A stretch of DNA of 64,000 nt from Amycolatopsis jiangsuensis (GTDB taxonomy: Bacteria > Actinomycetota > Actinomycetes > Mycobacteriales > Pseudonocardiaceae). The stretch spans positions 2,790,001 through 2,854,000 of the forward strand of contig NZ_JACHMG010000001.1 of the NCBI RefSeq assembly GCF_014204865.1, given 5' to 3'. This document shows, in pieces, positions 7,562 through 16,839 of the stretch. Under the pieces are notes generated by a model that saw nothing but the letters and a program-made list of their open reading frames with translations, was not told where the DNA came from and did no database searches. How positions within the stretch are numbered: the stretch's first letter is position 1; each line of letters begins with the position of its first letter. Made by a program: the position numbers and the translations under genes.

Positions 7562-9477
7562 GCGTTCCTCCCCGGGTGGTTGTCCAGTTCGGCATCGGTG
7601 AAGTACTTTCCGAGCTCGTCGAGCTCGAACAGCTCCAGCAGGTCGTCCCGTAGCCGCAGCTGCTCCTTCTCGACCACCTCGACCCCGGGGATCGCCGGAT
7701 TCTCCCCGGCGACCGCCGAGCACACCAGGAGCTTGTGCCGCCAGTCGGCGTCCATGCTCGGATAGTCGTCGCGGGTGTGCCCGCCGCGGCTTTCCGTGCG
7801 CAGCAGCGCCGCACGGGCCACGCATTCACTGACCAGCAGCATGTTGCGCAGGTCGACGGCGAGGTGCCAGCCGGGGTTGAACTGCCGGTGCCCCTCCACC
7901 GTCACCCGCTTCATCCGTTCCCGGATCTCGCCGAGTTTGTCCAGCGCCTGCTGGATTTCCGGTGCCTTGCGGATGATGCCGACCAGATCGTTCATCGACT
8001 GCTGCAGTTCGGTGTGCAGCGAGTACGGGTTCTCCGCGGCGCCGTCGCCGGGCGGATCGAACGGTGCCAGCGCGGTCCGCGCCGCCGAGTCCACGTCGGA
8101 CTCCCGGACCTCCGGCCGCCCGCCGTCCAGACCGTCCACATAGGATGCGGCGCCGAGTCCCGCGCGGCGGCCGAACACGAGCAGGTCGGACAGCGAGTTG
8201 CCGCCGAGCCGGTTGGAACCGTGCATCCCGCCGGAGCACTCACCCGCCGCGAACAGCCCCGGCACGCTCGCCGCGCCGGTGTCCGGGTCGACCTCCACCC
8301 CGCCCATCACGTAGTGGCAGGTCGGGCCGACCTCCATCGCCTCCTTGGTGATGTCGACGTCGGCGAGTTCCTTGAACTGGTGGTACATCGAGGGCAGCCG
8401 CCGCTGGATCTCCTCGGTGGGCAGCCTGCTGGCGATGTCGAGGAACACCCCGCCGTGCGGCGAACCCCGGCCCTCCTTGACCTCGGTGTTGATCGCACGG
8501 GCCACCTCGTCGCGGGGCAGCAGGTCCGGCGTGCGGCGGTTGTTGTCCGCGTCGGCGTACCAGCGGTCGGCCTCGTCCTCACTGTCGGCGTACTGCCCCT
8601 TGAACACGTCCGGCACGTACTCGAACATGAACCGCTTGTCCTCGGAGTTCTTCAGCACGCCGCCGTCGCCGCGCACCCCCTCGGTGACGAGGATGCCCTT
8701 CACGCTCGGCGGCCAGACCATCCCGGTGGGGTGGAACTGCACGAACTCCATGTTGATCAGCTTCGCTCCCGCACGCAGGGCCAGCGCGTGCCCGTCGCCG
8801 GTGTACTCCCACGAGTTGGAGGTGACCTTGAATGACTTGCCGATGCCGCCGGTCGCGAGCACCACCGCGGGCGCCTCGAACAGCACGAACCGCCCGCTCT
8901 CCCGCCAGTAGCCGAACGCGCCGGCCACCGCGCCGTCATCCAGCAGCAGCTCGGTCACCGTGCATTCGGCGAACACCCGGATCCGGGCCTCGTAGTCTCC
9001 GTACTCCGTGAAGTCCTCCTGTTGCAGCGAAACGATCTTCTGCTGCATGGTGCGGATCAGCTCGAGCCCGGTGCGGTCCCCGACGTGCGCCAGCCTCGGA
9101 TAGGTGTGCCCGCCGAAGTTGCGCTGGCTGATCCGGCCGTCGGCGGTGCGGTCGAACAGCGCGCCGTAGGTCTCCAGCTCCCAGACGCGGTCCGGGGCCT
9201 CCTTGGCGTGCAGCTCGGCCATCCGCCAGTTGTTGAGGAACTTCCCGCCGCGCATGGTGTCGCGGAAGTGCACCTGCCAGTTGTCGTTCGAGTTCGCGTT
9301 GCCCATCGACGCCGCGCACCCGCCTTCGGCCATCACGGTGTGCGCCTTGCCGAACAGTGATTTGCACACCACCGCGACGCTCAGCCCGCGTTCGCGCGCC
9401 TCGATCACCGCGCGCAGACCGGCGCCGCCGGCACCGATCACCACCACGTCGTAGCTGTGCCGTTCGACCTCGGTCAT
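7558..9477 (-). CDS. sdhA: Succinate dehydrogenase flavoprotein subunit
   Basis: Catalytic subunit that oxidises succinate to fumarate, 639 aa. The FAD-binding motif VVIGAGGAG lies at 12-20, and H46 in KAHTVMAEGG sits at the position of covalent FAD attachment, although the usual Arg-Ser before it is Lys-Ala. Active-site stretches FHPTGM, TEGVRGDGG and RLGGNSLSDLLVFG are intact. ATG at 9477 is preferred because GAGGTGG lies 8 bases upstream; an in-frame GTG at 9489 falls inside that ribosome-binding site. Like mycobacterial Sdh1 flavoproteins it is longer than the E. coli enzyme. Confidence 0.95.
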   Translation of the reverse strand: MTEVERHSYDVVVIGAGGAGLRAVIEARERGLSVAVVCKSLFGKAHTVMAEGGCAASMGNANSNDNWQVHFRDTMRGGKFLNNWRMAELHAKEAPDRVWELETYGALFDRTADGRISQRNFGGHTYPRLAHVGDRTGLELIRTMQQKIVSLQQEDFTEYGDYEARIRVFAECTVTELLLDDGAVAGAFGYWRESGRFVLFEAPAVVLATGGIGKSFKVTSNSWEYTGDGHALALRAGAKLINMEFVQFHPTGMVWPPSVKGILVTEGVRGDGGVLKNSEDKRFMFEYVPDVFKGQYADSEDEADRWYADADNNRRTPDLLPRDEVARAINTEVKEGRGSPHGGVFLDIASRLPTEEIQRRLPSMYHQFKELADVDITKEAMEVGPTCHYVMGGVEVDPDTGAASVPGLFAAGECSGGMHGSNRLGGNSLSDLLVFGRRAGLGAASYVDGLDGGRPEVRESDVDSAARTALAPFDPPGDGAAENPYSLHTELQQSMNDLVGIIRKAPEIQQALDKLGEIRERMKRVTVEGHRQFNPGWHLAVDLRNMLLVSECVARAALLRTESRGGHTRDDYPSMDADWRHKLLVCSAVAGENPAIPGVEVVEKEQLRLRDDLLELFELDELGKYFTDAELDNHPGRNA

Positions 9478-9538
9478 GAAATGAGCCACCTCGGAGCTGG
9501 GACGCCGTTGTCTTGCCTGCGAAAGGAGGGTGCCGACG

Positions 9539-10369
9539 CTAGCCGACGAAACGCAGATCCGCGATCGCCCCGCTCGACACCAGCATCACGTAGAGGTCGG
9601 TCAGCACGAGCGTGCCGAGCGTGGTCCACGCGAGCGCCATGTGCCGGGTGTTGAGCTTCGTGATCTGCGTCCACATCCAGTACCGGACCGGATGTTTCGA
9701 GAAGTGCTTGAGCCGTCCCCCGGTGACGTGCCGGCAGGAGTGGCACGACAGCGTGTACGCCCAGAGCAGCACCACGTTGGCGACGATGATGATGTTGCCG
9801 AGACCGAAACCGAACCCGCTGGGGCTCTGGAACGAGACCACCGCGTCGTAGATGTTCACCAGCGACACCAGCACCGCGACGTAGAAGAAGTACCGGTGCA
9901 CGTTCTGCACGATCAGCGGCAGCCGCGTCTCGCCGGTGTAGCGGGCGTGCGGTTCGGCGACCGCGCACGCCGGCGGCGAGAACCACACCGAGCGGTAGTA
10001 CGCCTTGCGGTAGTAGTAGCAGGTGAGCCGGAACCCGAGCAGGAACGGCAGCACGAGCACGCCGAGCGGGAGCCAGCCGGGGAAATCCCCGAACCAGTGT
10101 CCGAAGTGGCTGGACCCTTCGACGCACGAAGTGGACACACACGGCGAGTAGAACGGCGTCAGGTAGTGGTAATCCGGCACCCAGTACGCGGTGCGCACGA
10201 ACGCCCGGATCGTCGCGTAGACGATGAAGGCGGCGAGCCCGAGCACGGTGAGCAGGGGCTGCAGCCACCACCGGTCGGTACGCAGCGTCCGGTCGGCCAG
10301 CAGCGCCCGCCCCGGGGAGCGGACGCCGGTACCTGCCCGGCTGACGTCGTTGTCAGCGGGCGCGCTCAC
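9539..10369 (-). CDS. sdhC: Succinate dehydrogenase membrane anchor subunit (Sdh1 type)
   Basis: Membrane subunit that passes electrons to menaquinone, 276 aa with about five hydrophobic helices (for example LLTVLGLAAFIVYATIRAF and GVLVLPFLLGFRLTCYY). It is a single large anchor instead of the two small SdhC/SdhD proteins, as in Rv0249c. Several histidines lie in or near helices (FGHWFGDF, NVHRYFFYV) and could bind heme. There are CxxxxC (PCVSTSC) and CxxC (CHSC) pairs. The GTG start at 10369 overlaps the stop of the upstream small gene (GTGA). Confidence 0.9.
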   Translation of the reverse strand: MSAPADNDVSRAGTGVRSPGRALLADRTLRTDRWWLQPLLTVLGLAAFIVYATIRAFVRTAYWVPDYHYLTPFYSPCVSTSCVEGSSHFGHWFGDFPGWLPLGVLVLPFLLGFRLTCYYYRKAYYRSVWFSPPACAVAEPHARYTGETRLPLIVQNVHRYFFYVAVLVSLVNIYDAVVSFQSPSGFGFGLGNIIIVANVVLLWAYTLSCHSCRHVTGGRLKHFSKHPVRYWMWTQITKLNTRHMALAWTTLGTLVLTDLYVMLVSSGAIADLRFVG

Positions 10370-10653
10370 CGCTGGTCGCGCTTGTAGCCGCCGACACCTT
10401 CGTCGTCGGCGCCGCTCCACAGCGCCGGGTCGTAAGGCGTGTCCGGCACGGGGACGCGGTCCATGGGTTTCGCCTGCGCGGGCACCGCCTGCGGGTGCCC
10501 GTCGAGTTCGGCGGTGTCGATGTCGAGCCGTTCGACGTCGTTGGCCAGCCGGCGGACTGCCGAAGCGTCGCCGTACCGGGAGCGCAGGGCGCCCACACAC
10601 TGCCGCAACTGGCCGATGGTGCGCCGTAGTTCGGCGAGTTCTGTGGTGGACAT
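10366..10653 (-). CDS. Conserved small protein heading the sdh operon (Rv0250c-like)
   Basis: A 95-aa soluble protein, helical in its first two thirds (ELAELRRTIGQLRQCVGALR) and Pro/Asp-rich at the end. ATG at 10653 follows GGGAGG. It overlaps the anchor gene by four bases. A conserved hypothetical gene of the same size (Rv0250c) occupies the same place before Rv0249c-Rv0247c in M. tuberculosis, so it is probably a dedicated accessory or assembly factor for this type of succinate dehydrogenase. The function has not been shown from sequence. Confidence 0.85.
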   Translation of the reverse strand: MSTTELAELRRTIGQLRQCVGALRSRYGDASAVRRLANDVERLDIDTAELDGHPQAVPAQAKPMDRVPVPDTPYDPALWSGADDEGVGGYKRDQR

Positions 10654-10734
10654 CGAAAGCCTCCCTGATCGGTGGGCCGTCAGTGCGGGATGACGATCAC
10701 CTCGTCACATACGACTCTGCCTGGCATTGTGCGA

Positions 10735-10750
10735 TGTGACAAGTAGCACA
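10735..10750. promoter_or_regulatory. Crp/GlxR-type binding site upstream of the sdh operon
   Basis: TGTGA-N6-GCACA matches the Crp/GlxR consensus TGTGA-N6-TCACA with one mismatch. It lies 82 bases before the first gene of the sdh operon and upstream of edd, so cAMP-type control of either or both is possible. Confidence 0.5.
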
Positions 10751-10803
10751 TTGACCAGGTCGGACGTGACGCGGCTCACTCGTAGGGGTTTTCTGAATCG
10801 ATT

Positions 10804-10831
10804 TTGTCTCGGAGGCCCGCCGGGTTACCGT
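10804..10831 (+). promoter_or_regulatory. Putative promoter of edd-eda
   Basis: TTGTCT (10804-10809) and TACCGT (10826-10831) are 16 bases apart, giving a predicted 5' leader of about 75 bases before edd. Confidence 0.38.
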
Positions 10832-10910
10832 GGTCACCGTCACGTTCCTGCGACGCCAGCGCCGCCGTCCCGCGAACCCCACCACACCACTTGTGAGCCG
10901 GGAGCCGGAC

Positions 10911-12851
10911 ATGAGCAGCAGCCCGAATCCGCCCACCGCGGTCCACCCGATCGTCGCCGAAGTCACCGCCCGCATCGCCGAGCGCAGTGCGGAGACCCGC
11001 TCGGCTTACCTCGTCCGTAGCGCGGCCGCCCACGAGGAAGGTCCGGCCCGCCGCGGCCTCGCGTGCAGCAATCTCGCGCACGGCTTCGCCGCCATGGAAG
11101 GCGTGGACAAGCAAGCGCTGCGGGAGTCGCGCGCGCCCGGCGTGGCCATCGTGTCCTCGTACAACGATCTGCTCTCCGCGCACCAGCCGATGCGGGATTA
11201 CCCGTTGTGGCTGAAGAAATCGGTGCGCGCGGCCGGCGGTGTCGCGCAGTTCGCCGGTGGGGTGCCCGCGATGTGCGACGGAATCACGCAGGGCCGCCCG
11301 GGAATGGAGCTGTCGCTGTTCAGCCGCGAGGTGATCGCGATGGCCACGGCGATCGCGCTGTCGCACGACCTGTTCGACGCGGCCCTGTTGCTGGGTGTGT
11401 GCGACAAGATCGTGCCGGGGCTGCTGATCGGTGCCCTGTCGTTCGGGCACCTGCCGGCTGTCCTCGTTCCGGCCGGGCCGATGAATTCGGGCCTGCCGAA
11501 CAAGGAGAAGGCGGCGGTGCGGCAGCGGTACGCGGAGGGCCGCGCGACGCGGGAGGAGCTGCTCGACGCCGAGGCGGCCTCGTACCACTCGGCCGGCACC
11601 TGCACGTTCTACGGCACCGCCAACTCCAACCAGATGGTGGTGGAGGTGATGGGCCTGCACATGCCGGGGTCGAGCTTCGTGCAACCGGGCACGCCGCTGC
11701 GGCAGGCGCTCACCGAGGAGGCAGGCCGGCGCGTGGTCGCGTTGTCCCGCGGCGAGCAGTACACGCCGGTTTCGCGGGTGCTGGACGAAAAAGCCTTCGT
11801 CAACGGCATCATCGCGCTGCTGGCCACCGGTGGGTCGACGAACCACACGATGCACTTGGTCGCGGTGGCCGCGGCCGCGGGCATCCAGCTGACCTGGGAC
11901 GACTTCTCGGACCTGTCGGCCGTGGTGCCGCTGCTGGCGCGGGTGTACCCGAACGGCAGCGCGGACATCAACCACTTCCACGCCGCCGGCGGCATCCAGT
12001 TCCTGGTGGGCACGCTGCTGGACGCGGGGCTGTTGCACGAGGACGTGCACACGGTCGCCGGTTTCGGCCTGCGGCACTACACACAGGAACCGATCCTGTC
12101 CGACGGTGAGCTGGTGTGGCGGGAAGTGCCGGCCCGCAGTCTCGACGAGGAGGTGTTGCGCCCGGCGTCGCGGCCGTTCGCGCCGGACGGCGGGCTGCGG
12201 ATGGTGGCGGGAAATCTGGGCCGCGCGGTCACGAAGGTGTCGGCGGTCGCGCCGGAGCACCGCGTCGTGGAGGCCCCGGCCCGGGTGTTCACCTCGCAGG
12301 AGTCGTTCACGGCCGCGTTCCGTGCCGGGGAGCTGGACCGGGACGTGGTCGTGGTGCTGCGGCAGCAGGGCCCGCAGGCCAACGGGATGCCGGAGCTGCA
12401 CGGCCTGACTCCGGCGCTGGGGGTGCTGATGGATCGCGGCTTCCGCGTCGCGCTGCTCACCGACGGCCGGATGTCCGGCGCTTCGGGCAAGGTCCCGGCG
12501 GCGATCCAGGTGACGCCGGAGGCAGCGGTGGGCGGTCCGATCGCCCGGATCGCCGACGGTGACGTGATCCGCTTCGACGCCCGCAGCGGCACCCTCGACG
12601 CACTGGTCGCCGGCGAAGAGCTGACCCGCCGCGATCTGATCGACGCTCCCCCGTCGGAGTCGGCGTGGAGCGGCACCGGGCGGGAGCTGTTCGGCGCGCT
12701 GCGCCGCGCGGTGGGCCCGGCCGACCAGGGCGCAAGCGTTTTCGGCGCGCTCACTCCGGAGCTCGCCCTCGCCCGCGGCGTCCCGGCGTTCGGGCAGGGG
12801 ACAATGGCGGTGCCCTCGTACGCGCACTACACCCAGGAGGTCGGTCAGTGA
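10911..12851 (+). CDS. edd: Phosphogluconate dehydratase
   Basis: Entner-Doudoroff enzyme converting 6-phosphogluconate to 2-keto-3-deoxy-6-phosphogluconate, a member of the IlvD/Edd Fe-S dehydratases. Recognisable stretches are [47 protein letters not shown] and [12 protein letters not shown]. The 646-aa length is slightly above the usual 600-620. ATG at 10911 follows GGGAG at 6 bases; longer in-frame alternatives lack a ribosome-binding site. It overlaps eda by four bases. The dehydratase rather than dihydroxy-acid dehydratase identity is supported by the neighbouring aldolase. Confidence 0.95.
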   Translation: MSSSPNPPTAVHPIVAEVTARIAERSAETRSAYLVRSAAAHEEGPARRGLACSNLAHGFAAMEGVDKQALRESRAPGVAIVSSYNDLLSAHQPMRDYPLWLKKSVRAAGGVAQFAGGVPAMCDGITQGRPGMELSLFSREVIAMATAIALSHDLFDAALLLGVCDKIVPGLLIGALSFGHLPAVLVPAGPMNSGLPNKEKAAVRQRYAEGRATREELLDAEAASYHSAGTCTFYGTANSNQMVVEVMGLHMPGSSFVQPGTPLRQALTEEAGRRVVALSRGEQYTPVSRVLDEKAFVNGIIALLATGGSTNHTMHLVAVAAAAGIQLTWDDFSDLSAVVPLLARVYPNGSADINHFHAAGGIQFLVGTLLDAGLLHEDVHTVAGFGLRHYTQEPILSDGELVWREVPARSLDEEVLRPASRPFAPDGGLRMVAGNLGRAVTKVSAVAPEHRVVEAPARVFTSQESFTAAFRAGELDRDVVVVLRQQGPQANGMPELHGLTPALGVLMDRGFRVALLTDGRMSGASGKVPAAIQVTPEAAVGGPIARIADGDVIRFDARSGTLDALVAGEELTRRDLIDAPPSESAWSGTGRELFGALRRAVGPADQGASVFGALTPELALARGVPAFGQGTMAVPSYAHYTQEVGQ

Positions 12852-13462
12852 CGGATCTGCTCACCCTTTCGCCCGTCATGCCCGTCGTGGTGATCGACGA
12901 TGCCGACGACGCGGTGCCGACCGCCCGCGCGCTGCTCGCCGGCGGCGTCGGCGTGATCGAGCTGACGCTGCGTACGCCGGCCGCGCTGGCCGCGATCGAG
13001 CGCGTGGCCGTCGAGGTCCCGGACATCGTCGTCGGCGCCGGCACGGTGACGTCGGAGGAGCAGGCGAAACTGGCCGCTTCCGCGGGCGCGCAGTTCCTGG
13101 TGACCCCGGGCTGCACGGATGCCCTGCTGGACGCCGCCTTCGCGACCGGGCTGCCGTTCCTCCCCGGTGCGAGCACTGTGTCGGAGGCGCTGCGCCTGGC
13201 CGAACGGGGACTGACGGCGCTGAAGTTCTTCCCCGCCGAAGCGAGCGGGGGCACTGCGTTCCTGAAGTCGATCGCCGGCCCTCTGCCGGACCTGCGCTTC
13301 TGCCCGACCGGCGGCGTCACCCCGGATTCGGCGCGGTCCTACCTGGCGCTGCCCAACGTCGGCTGCGTCGGAGGTTCCTGGCTGACCCCGGAAAAGCTCC
13401 TGTCCACCAAGGACTTCGACGAGGTACGCAACCTCGCCGCGGAGGCCGCCACGCTACGGTGA
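12848..13462 (+). CDS. eda: KDPG aldolase (2-dehydro-3-deoxyphosphogluconate aldolase)
   Basis: Cleaves KDPG to pyruvate and glyceraldehyde 3-phosphate, completing the Entner-Doudoroff route. It is a 204-aa TIM barrel with the catalytic glutamate in VIELTLRTP, the phosphate-loop stretch [10 protein letters not shown], and the Schiff-base lysine in [11 protein letters not shown]. The GTG start at 12848 overlaps the edd stop (GTGA), so both enzymes are made from one message. The true start is therefore well inside the longer open frame. Confidence 0.95.
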   Translation: MTDLLTLSPVMPVVVIDDADDAVPTARALLAGGVGVIELTLRTPAALAAIERVAVEVPDIVVGAGTVTSEEQAKLAASAGAQFLVTPGCTDALLDAAFATGLPFLPGASTVSEALRLAERGLTALKFFPAEASGGTAFLKSIAGPLPDLRFCPTGGVTPDSARSYLALPNVGCVGGSWLTPEKLLSTKDFDEVRNLAAEAATLR

Positions 13463-14297
13463 GCCGCCCGCGGCCACCCCCGCGGTGCCCGCCCGCTCCG
13501 ACGATCAGTCGCGGGCGGGCCGCATCTGCGCCCCGACGCAGATGACCGCAAGCAGCGGTGCTTGGCACAGCGGGGCCGGTAGCGGCCGGATAGCTCGGGC
13601 GTCAGCACCTGCCGCAGCGCCACGCTCCCCTCCGCGCTCGCGTGGGGGTGCGGTGCCTGCGTGTCAGGTGTGGCTTCGTCCCGGGCCCCTTCCGGACTGG
13701 CTCCACGCTTGGTTCTGGCTCACGCTGCCCGCACGTTCTCCCGGGCTGGCTCACCGTTGCCTTTCACACGAGCTGCCCCACGCTGGATACTTCCGGACCG
13801 GCCCCACGCCTGGCTCAGGCGCAAGCTGCCTCCGCTTCCCGAGCTGACTCCCTTACCTCCCACGCGAGCTGCCCTACACTGGCCTCTTCCGGACTGGCTC
13901 ACCCTCGCCTCTCACGCAAGCTGCCTCCGCCCTTTCCGGACTGGCTCACCCTCGCCTCTCACACGAGCTGCCCACGCCTGACTTCCGCGCAGCCTGCCCT
14001 CACGAACCGAGTCGCCTTTGCATGCCGCTTCACGACCGGCGTCCCACGGACTGGCGCCTACGACCGCGCGTCGCGCAGGCTGGCTCGGATCGCGAGGCGC
14101 ACACCGGCCTGGCTCTCGCGCCGGGCGGCGAACACCACCAGGTTCGCGTGCGCGCCGCGCACGAAGCAATCTTTCGCACACGACGGGCGGATTTCCCCGA
14201 GCCGTTCCCACCACCGCCTGGGCTTTCCCGCGATCGCCTGCGAAATCCCGCGTTCCCGCGAGCCCTGCCTCTCACGCGACGGACTGGACGGGTGCGG
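13463..14297. repeat. Gap with degenerate direct repeats between eda and recX
   Basis: This 835-base gap between two convergent genes holds no convincing gene. From about 13690 to 13980 it carries degenerate copies of two modules, TTCCGGACTGGCTC (near 13690, 13790, 13888 and 13935) and CACACGAGCTGCCC (near 13765, 13860, 13910 and 13960). The last two copies are nearly exact with a 47-bp period. The plus strand is strongly C/T-rich. Open frames crossing it do not resemble any family. Confidence 0.7.
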
Positions 14298-14843
14298 TCA
14301 GTCGAGGGCCGCGTCGTCGAGGAGGGCGGATTCTGCGCCGTAGGTGCGGAGTTCGTCGCGGATGACGGTGTAGGCGAGGCCCTGCGGGTAACCCTTGCGC
14401 GCGAGAAAGCCCAGCAGCCGGCGGATCGCGGTCTGCTCGTCGACGTTGCCGAGCGAGCGGAGGCGCTTGCGTACGAGTTCCCGCGCCCGTTCCTCCTCGG
14501 ATTCCCGGTCGACTTCCCCTGCGGCCTGGTTCGCGATCTCCTCGTCGACGCCTTTGCGCCGCAGTTCCGCGACGAGCGCGGTGCGGGAGAGCCCTTGGTT
14601 GGCATGCCGGTTGCGGACCCACGTTTCGGCGAACGCGGCGTCGTCGACGAGGCCCGCACGGTCCAGCTTGCCGAGCAAGGTTTCCACGGTTTCGCTGTCG
14701 AACCCCTTGCGCTGCAACGTCTGCCGCAGCTCGTCGGCAGTCCGCGGCCGCGCGGCAAGAAGGTCGAAGCAGATTTCCTTGGCCTTCTTCGCCCGCTCGT
14801 CCGGAGCCATTTCCGCCGGCTCGACCTTCGGCGCCCTCGCCAC
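14298..14843 (-). CDS. recX: Regulatory protein RecX
   Basis: Inhibitor and modulator of RecA filaments, 181 aa. It consists of three-helix RecX repeats; conserved stretches are ICFDLLAARPRTADELRQTL, LDRAGLVDDAAFAETWVRNR and IRRLLGFLARKGYP. GTG at 14843 is chosen because GGGAG lies 7 bases upstream; a longer frame begins at 14903 without a site. It follows recA on the same strand, the usual order, but 468 bases away. In most actinobacteria the two genes nearly touch, so recX may have its own promoter here. Confidence 0.92.
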   Translation of the reverse strand: MARAPKVEPAEMAPDERAKKAKEICFDLLAARPRTADELRQTLQRKGFDSETVETLLGKLDRAGLVDDAAFAETWVRNRHANQGLSRTALVAELRRKGVDEEIANQAAGEVDRESEEERARELVRKRLRSLGNVDEQTAIRRLLGFLARKGYPQGLAYTVIRDELRTYGAESALLDDAALD

Positions 14844-15311
14844 GACCGCACTCCCACTCCGGTACCGCCGATCGGCAGCACCCTCATCACGACCCCGGCA
14901 CACTCACCACGCCAGAGTCACCGCAACCACGCACTTACCCCGGACCGTGACACCCGCGTCCCTCGGCAGCCACACCAAGCCACGACACCGAAGTCGCCAC
15001 ACAGTGACACGAAGGCCCTCACCACGCCACAACTGCCGCTCACAAGCCGCAACCGGCAACGCGACTCCATACCGACGTCTAAGCGTCGAACCACGACACG
15101 GTGCGACTACGGGGACATCAGGGCAAGACCGACTCTCCGTTCCCGCGGCAGGAAACGCCCGACGCCGACCCTGACCTCGCGCGCCACCACGCCACCACGC
15201 CACCGACCAGGATCACCCATGTCGCCCCTGGTCGGCACGAGGCCGGGAAACGATCGGCAATCCCGGTCCGGCGGCGGTGCCGGCGGGGAACTCGGCGTGG
15301 TCAGCCGCCGG
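14844..15311. other. Unusually long recA-recX gap
   Basis: 468 bases without a convincing gene. The plus strand is rich in short CACNACGCCA-type repeats (CCACCACGCCACCACGCCAC near 15184). A 9-bp inverted repeat with a 15-base loop (15203-15211 with 15227-15235) lies 76 bases after recA and could weaken read-through into recX. No T-run follows it. Confidence 0.5.
15203..15235 (-). terminator. Possible weak terminator after recA
   Basis: CCGACCAGG and CCTGGTCGG form a 9-bp stem around 15 bases, downstream of recA. It lacks a U-tract, so it may be an attenuator or only an RNA-stabilising hairpin. Confidence 0.35.
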
Positions 15312-16358
15312 TCAGAAGTCGACCGGAGCCGGCACTGCTTCGACCGCGTCGGCGTCGAGCTGCGGGCCGATGCCGAGCTTCTCCTTGATGCGCTTCTCGA
15401 CCTCGTTGGCGATGTCCGGGTTGTCCCGCAGGAAGCGTCGGGCGTTCTCCTTGCCCTGGCCGAGCTGGTCGCCCTCGTAGGTGTACCAGGCGCCCGACTT
15501 GCGCAGGATGCCCTGGTCGACCCCCATATCGATGAGCGAGCCCTCGCGGGACACCCCCTGGCCGTAGAGGATGTCGAACTCGGCCTGCTTGAACGGCGGG
15601 GCCACCTTGTTCTTGACGACCTTGACCCGGGTGCGGTTGCCGACCGCCTCGCCACCGTCCTTGAGGGTCTCGATCCGGCGCACGTCGAGCCGGACCGAGG
15701 CGTAGAACTTCAGCGCCTTGCCACCGGTGGTGGTCTCCGGCGAGCCGAACATCACGCCGACCTTCTCACGCAGCTGGTTGATGAAGATCGCGGTGGTGCC
15801 GGAGTTGGACAGCGCACCGGTGATCTTCCGCAGCGCCTGGCTCATCAGGCGGGCCTGCAGGCCCACGTGCGAATCGCCCATCTCGCCCTCGATCTCCGCC
15901 CGCGGCACGAGCGCCGCGACGGAGTCGATGACCAGGATGTCGAGCGCGCCGGAGCGGATCAGCATGTCGGCGATCTCCAGCGCCTGCTCACCGGTGTCCG
16001 GCTGCGAGACGAGCAGCGCGTCGGTGTCGACGCCGAGCGCCTTCGCGTACTCCGGGTCGAGCGCGTGCTCCGCATCGATGAACGCGGCGATCCCGCCGCC
16101 CCGCTGCGCGTTGGCCACCGCGTGCAGGGCGACCGTGGTCTTACCCGAGGACTCCGGGCCGTAGACCTCGATGACCCGGCCACGCGGCAGCCCGCCGATG
16201 CCGAGCGCGACGTCGAGAGCGATCGCGCCGGTGGGGATCACCGCGATGGGCGGGCGGGTGTCCTCGCCGAGGCGCATCACCGAGCCCTTGCCGTACTGCT
16301 TGTCGATCTGCGCAAGGGCGAGCTCGAGCGCCTTGTCCTTGTCGGGTGCTGCTGGCAT
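15312..16358 (-). CDS. recA: Recombinase RecA
   Basis: DNA strand-exchange ATPase and co-protease for LexA, 348 aa. Walker A GPESSGKT lies at 67-74, Walker B in [10 protein letters not shown], and the DNA-binding loops follow ([19 protein letters not shown]). No intein interrupts the gene, unlike in M. tuberculosis. ATG at 16358 has the site GAGGTGG. A perfect SOS box lies 167 bases upstream, so DNA damage should induce it. Confidence 0.97.
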   Translation of the reverse strand: MPAAPDKDKALELALAQIDKQYGKGSVMRLGEDTRPPIAVIPTGAIALDVALGIGGLPRGRVIEVYGPESSGKTTVALHAVANAQRGGGIAAFIDAEHALDPEYAKALGVDTDALLVSQPDTGEQALEIADMLIRSGALDILVIDSVAALVPRAEIEGEMGDSHVGLQARLMSQALRKITGALSNSGTTAIFINQLREKVGVMFGSPETTTGGKALKFYASVRLDVRRIETLKDGGEAVGNRTRVKVVKNKVAPPFKQAEFDILYGQGVSREGSLIDMGVDQGILRKSGAWYTYEGDQLGQGKENARRFLRDNPDIANEVEKRIKEKLGIGPQLDADAVEAVPAPVDF

Positions 16359-16524
16359 GGAAGTCCACCTCGCTGGTTGGGGCCTGTGTCTTGTTCGGTT
16401 GTCCAGATCAAGCTCGTCCGGGGTCAAGCTCTGTTCCGGTCCGACGTTACGGGGAGGGACCGACAATTCCAGGCGCGGCGACCGATCTGTGGATCGCTGG
16501 CCCCGTTGTGGACAACACCATAGA

Positions 16525-16538
16525 CGAACAGGTGTTCG
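16525..16538. promoter_or_regulatory. recA: LexA-binding SOS box upstream of recA
   Basis: CGAAC-AGGT-GTTCG is a perfect palindrome matching the actinobacterial/Gram-positive SOS box core GAAC-N4-GTTC. It lies in the 252-base gap between the DUF3046 gene and recA. Confidence 0.88.
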
Positions 16539-16610
16539 AGGCCGGCACCGACACGCCCGCCCCGGGCTTTTTTCGCCCGCCGGACGGTCGCCACCGGGCA
16601 AAGGCACAGG

Positions 16611-16805
16611 TCAGCGCCGCTCCGGCGGGATCTCGAAGGCCACGCAGACCTCGCGCCAGATCTCCTTGGCCGGGACCCCCGCCGCCAGCGCCTGCTCGAC
16701 CGTCCGGCCGCCGAGCCCGCTGAGCACGTGGTCCTGGGAAAGAACGTCGGCGCGGGCGGCCCCGAACTCGTCGGTCATCAGCCGCCGGAACACCGTGATA
16801 CGCAT
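16611..16805 (-). CDS. DUF3046 family protein
   Basis: A 64-aa protein found next to recA across actinobacteria (Rv2738c in M. tuberculosis has the same position). It begins MRITVFRRLMTDEFG and is mostly helical with a C-terminal EIWREVCVAFEIP. Function unknown. The ATG at 16805 has no ribosome-binding site but is preceded by TAACAT at 7 bases, which indicates a leaderless transcript and rules out the longer upstream frame. Confidence 0.9.
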   Translation of the reverse strand: MRITVFRRLMTDEFGAARADVLSQDHVLSGLGGRTVEQALAAGVPAKEIWREVCVAFEIPPERR

Positions 16806-16812
16806 CGGCCGA

Positions 16813-16818
16813 ATGTTA
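16813..16818 (-). promoter_or_regulatory. Leaderless-type -10 element (TAACAT) of the DUF3046 gene
   Basis: TAACAT on the minus strand, 7 bases before ATG, with no Shine-Dalgarno sequence. Confidence 0.55.
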
Positions 16819-16839
16819 ACTCCCGCTCCGGCGCCGGAC

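Noticed and set aside
14022..16523. 833-codon open frame antisense to recX and recA
   Set aside because: recA and recX are certain on the other strand; the frame also crosses a non-coding gap and has no motif.
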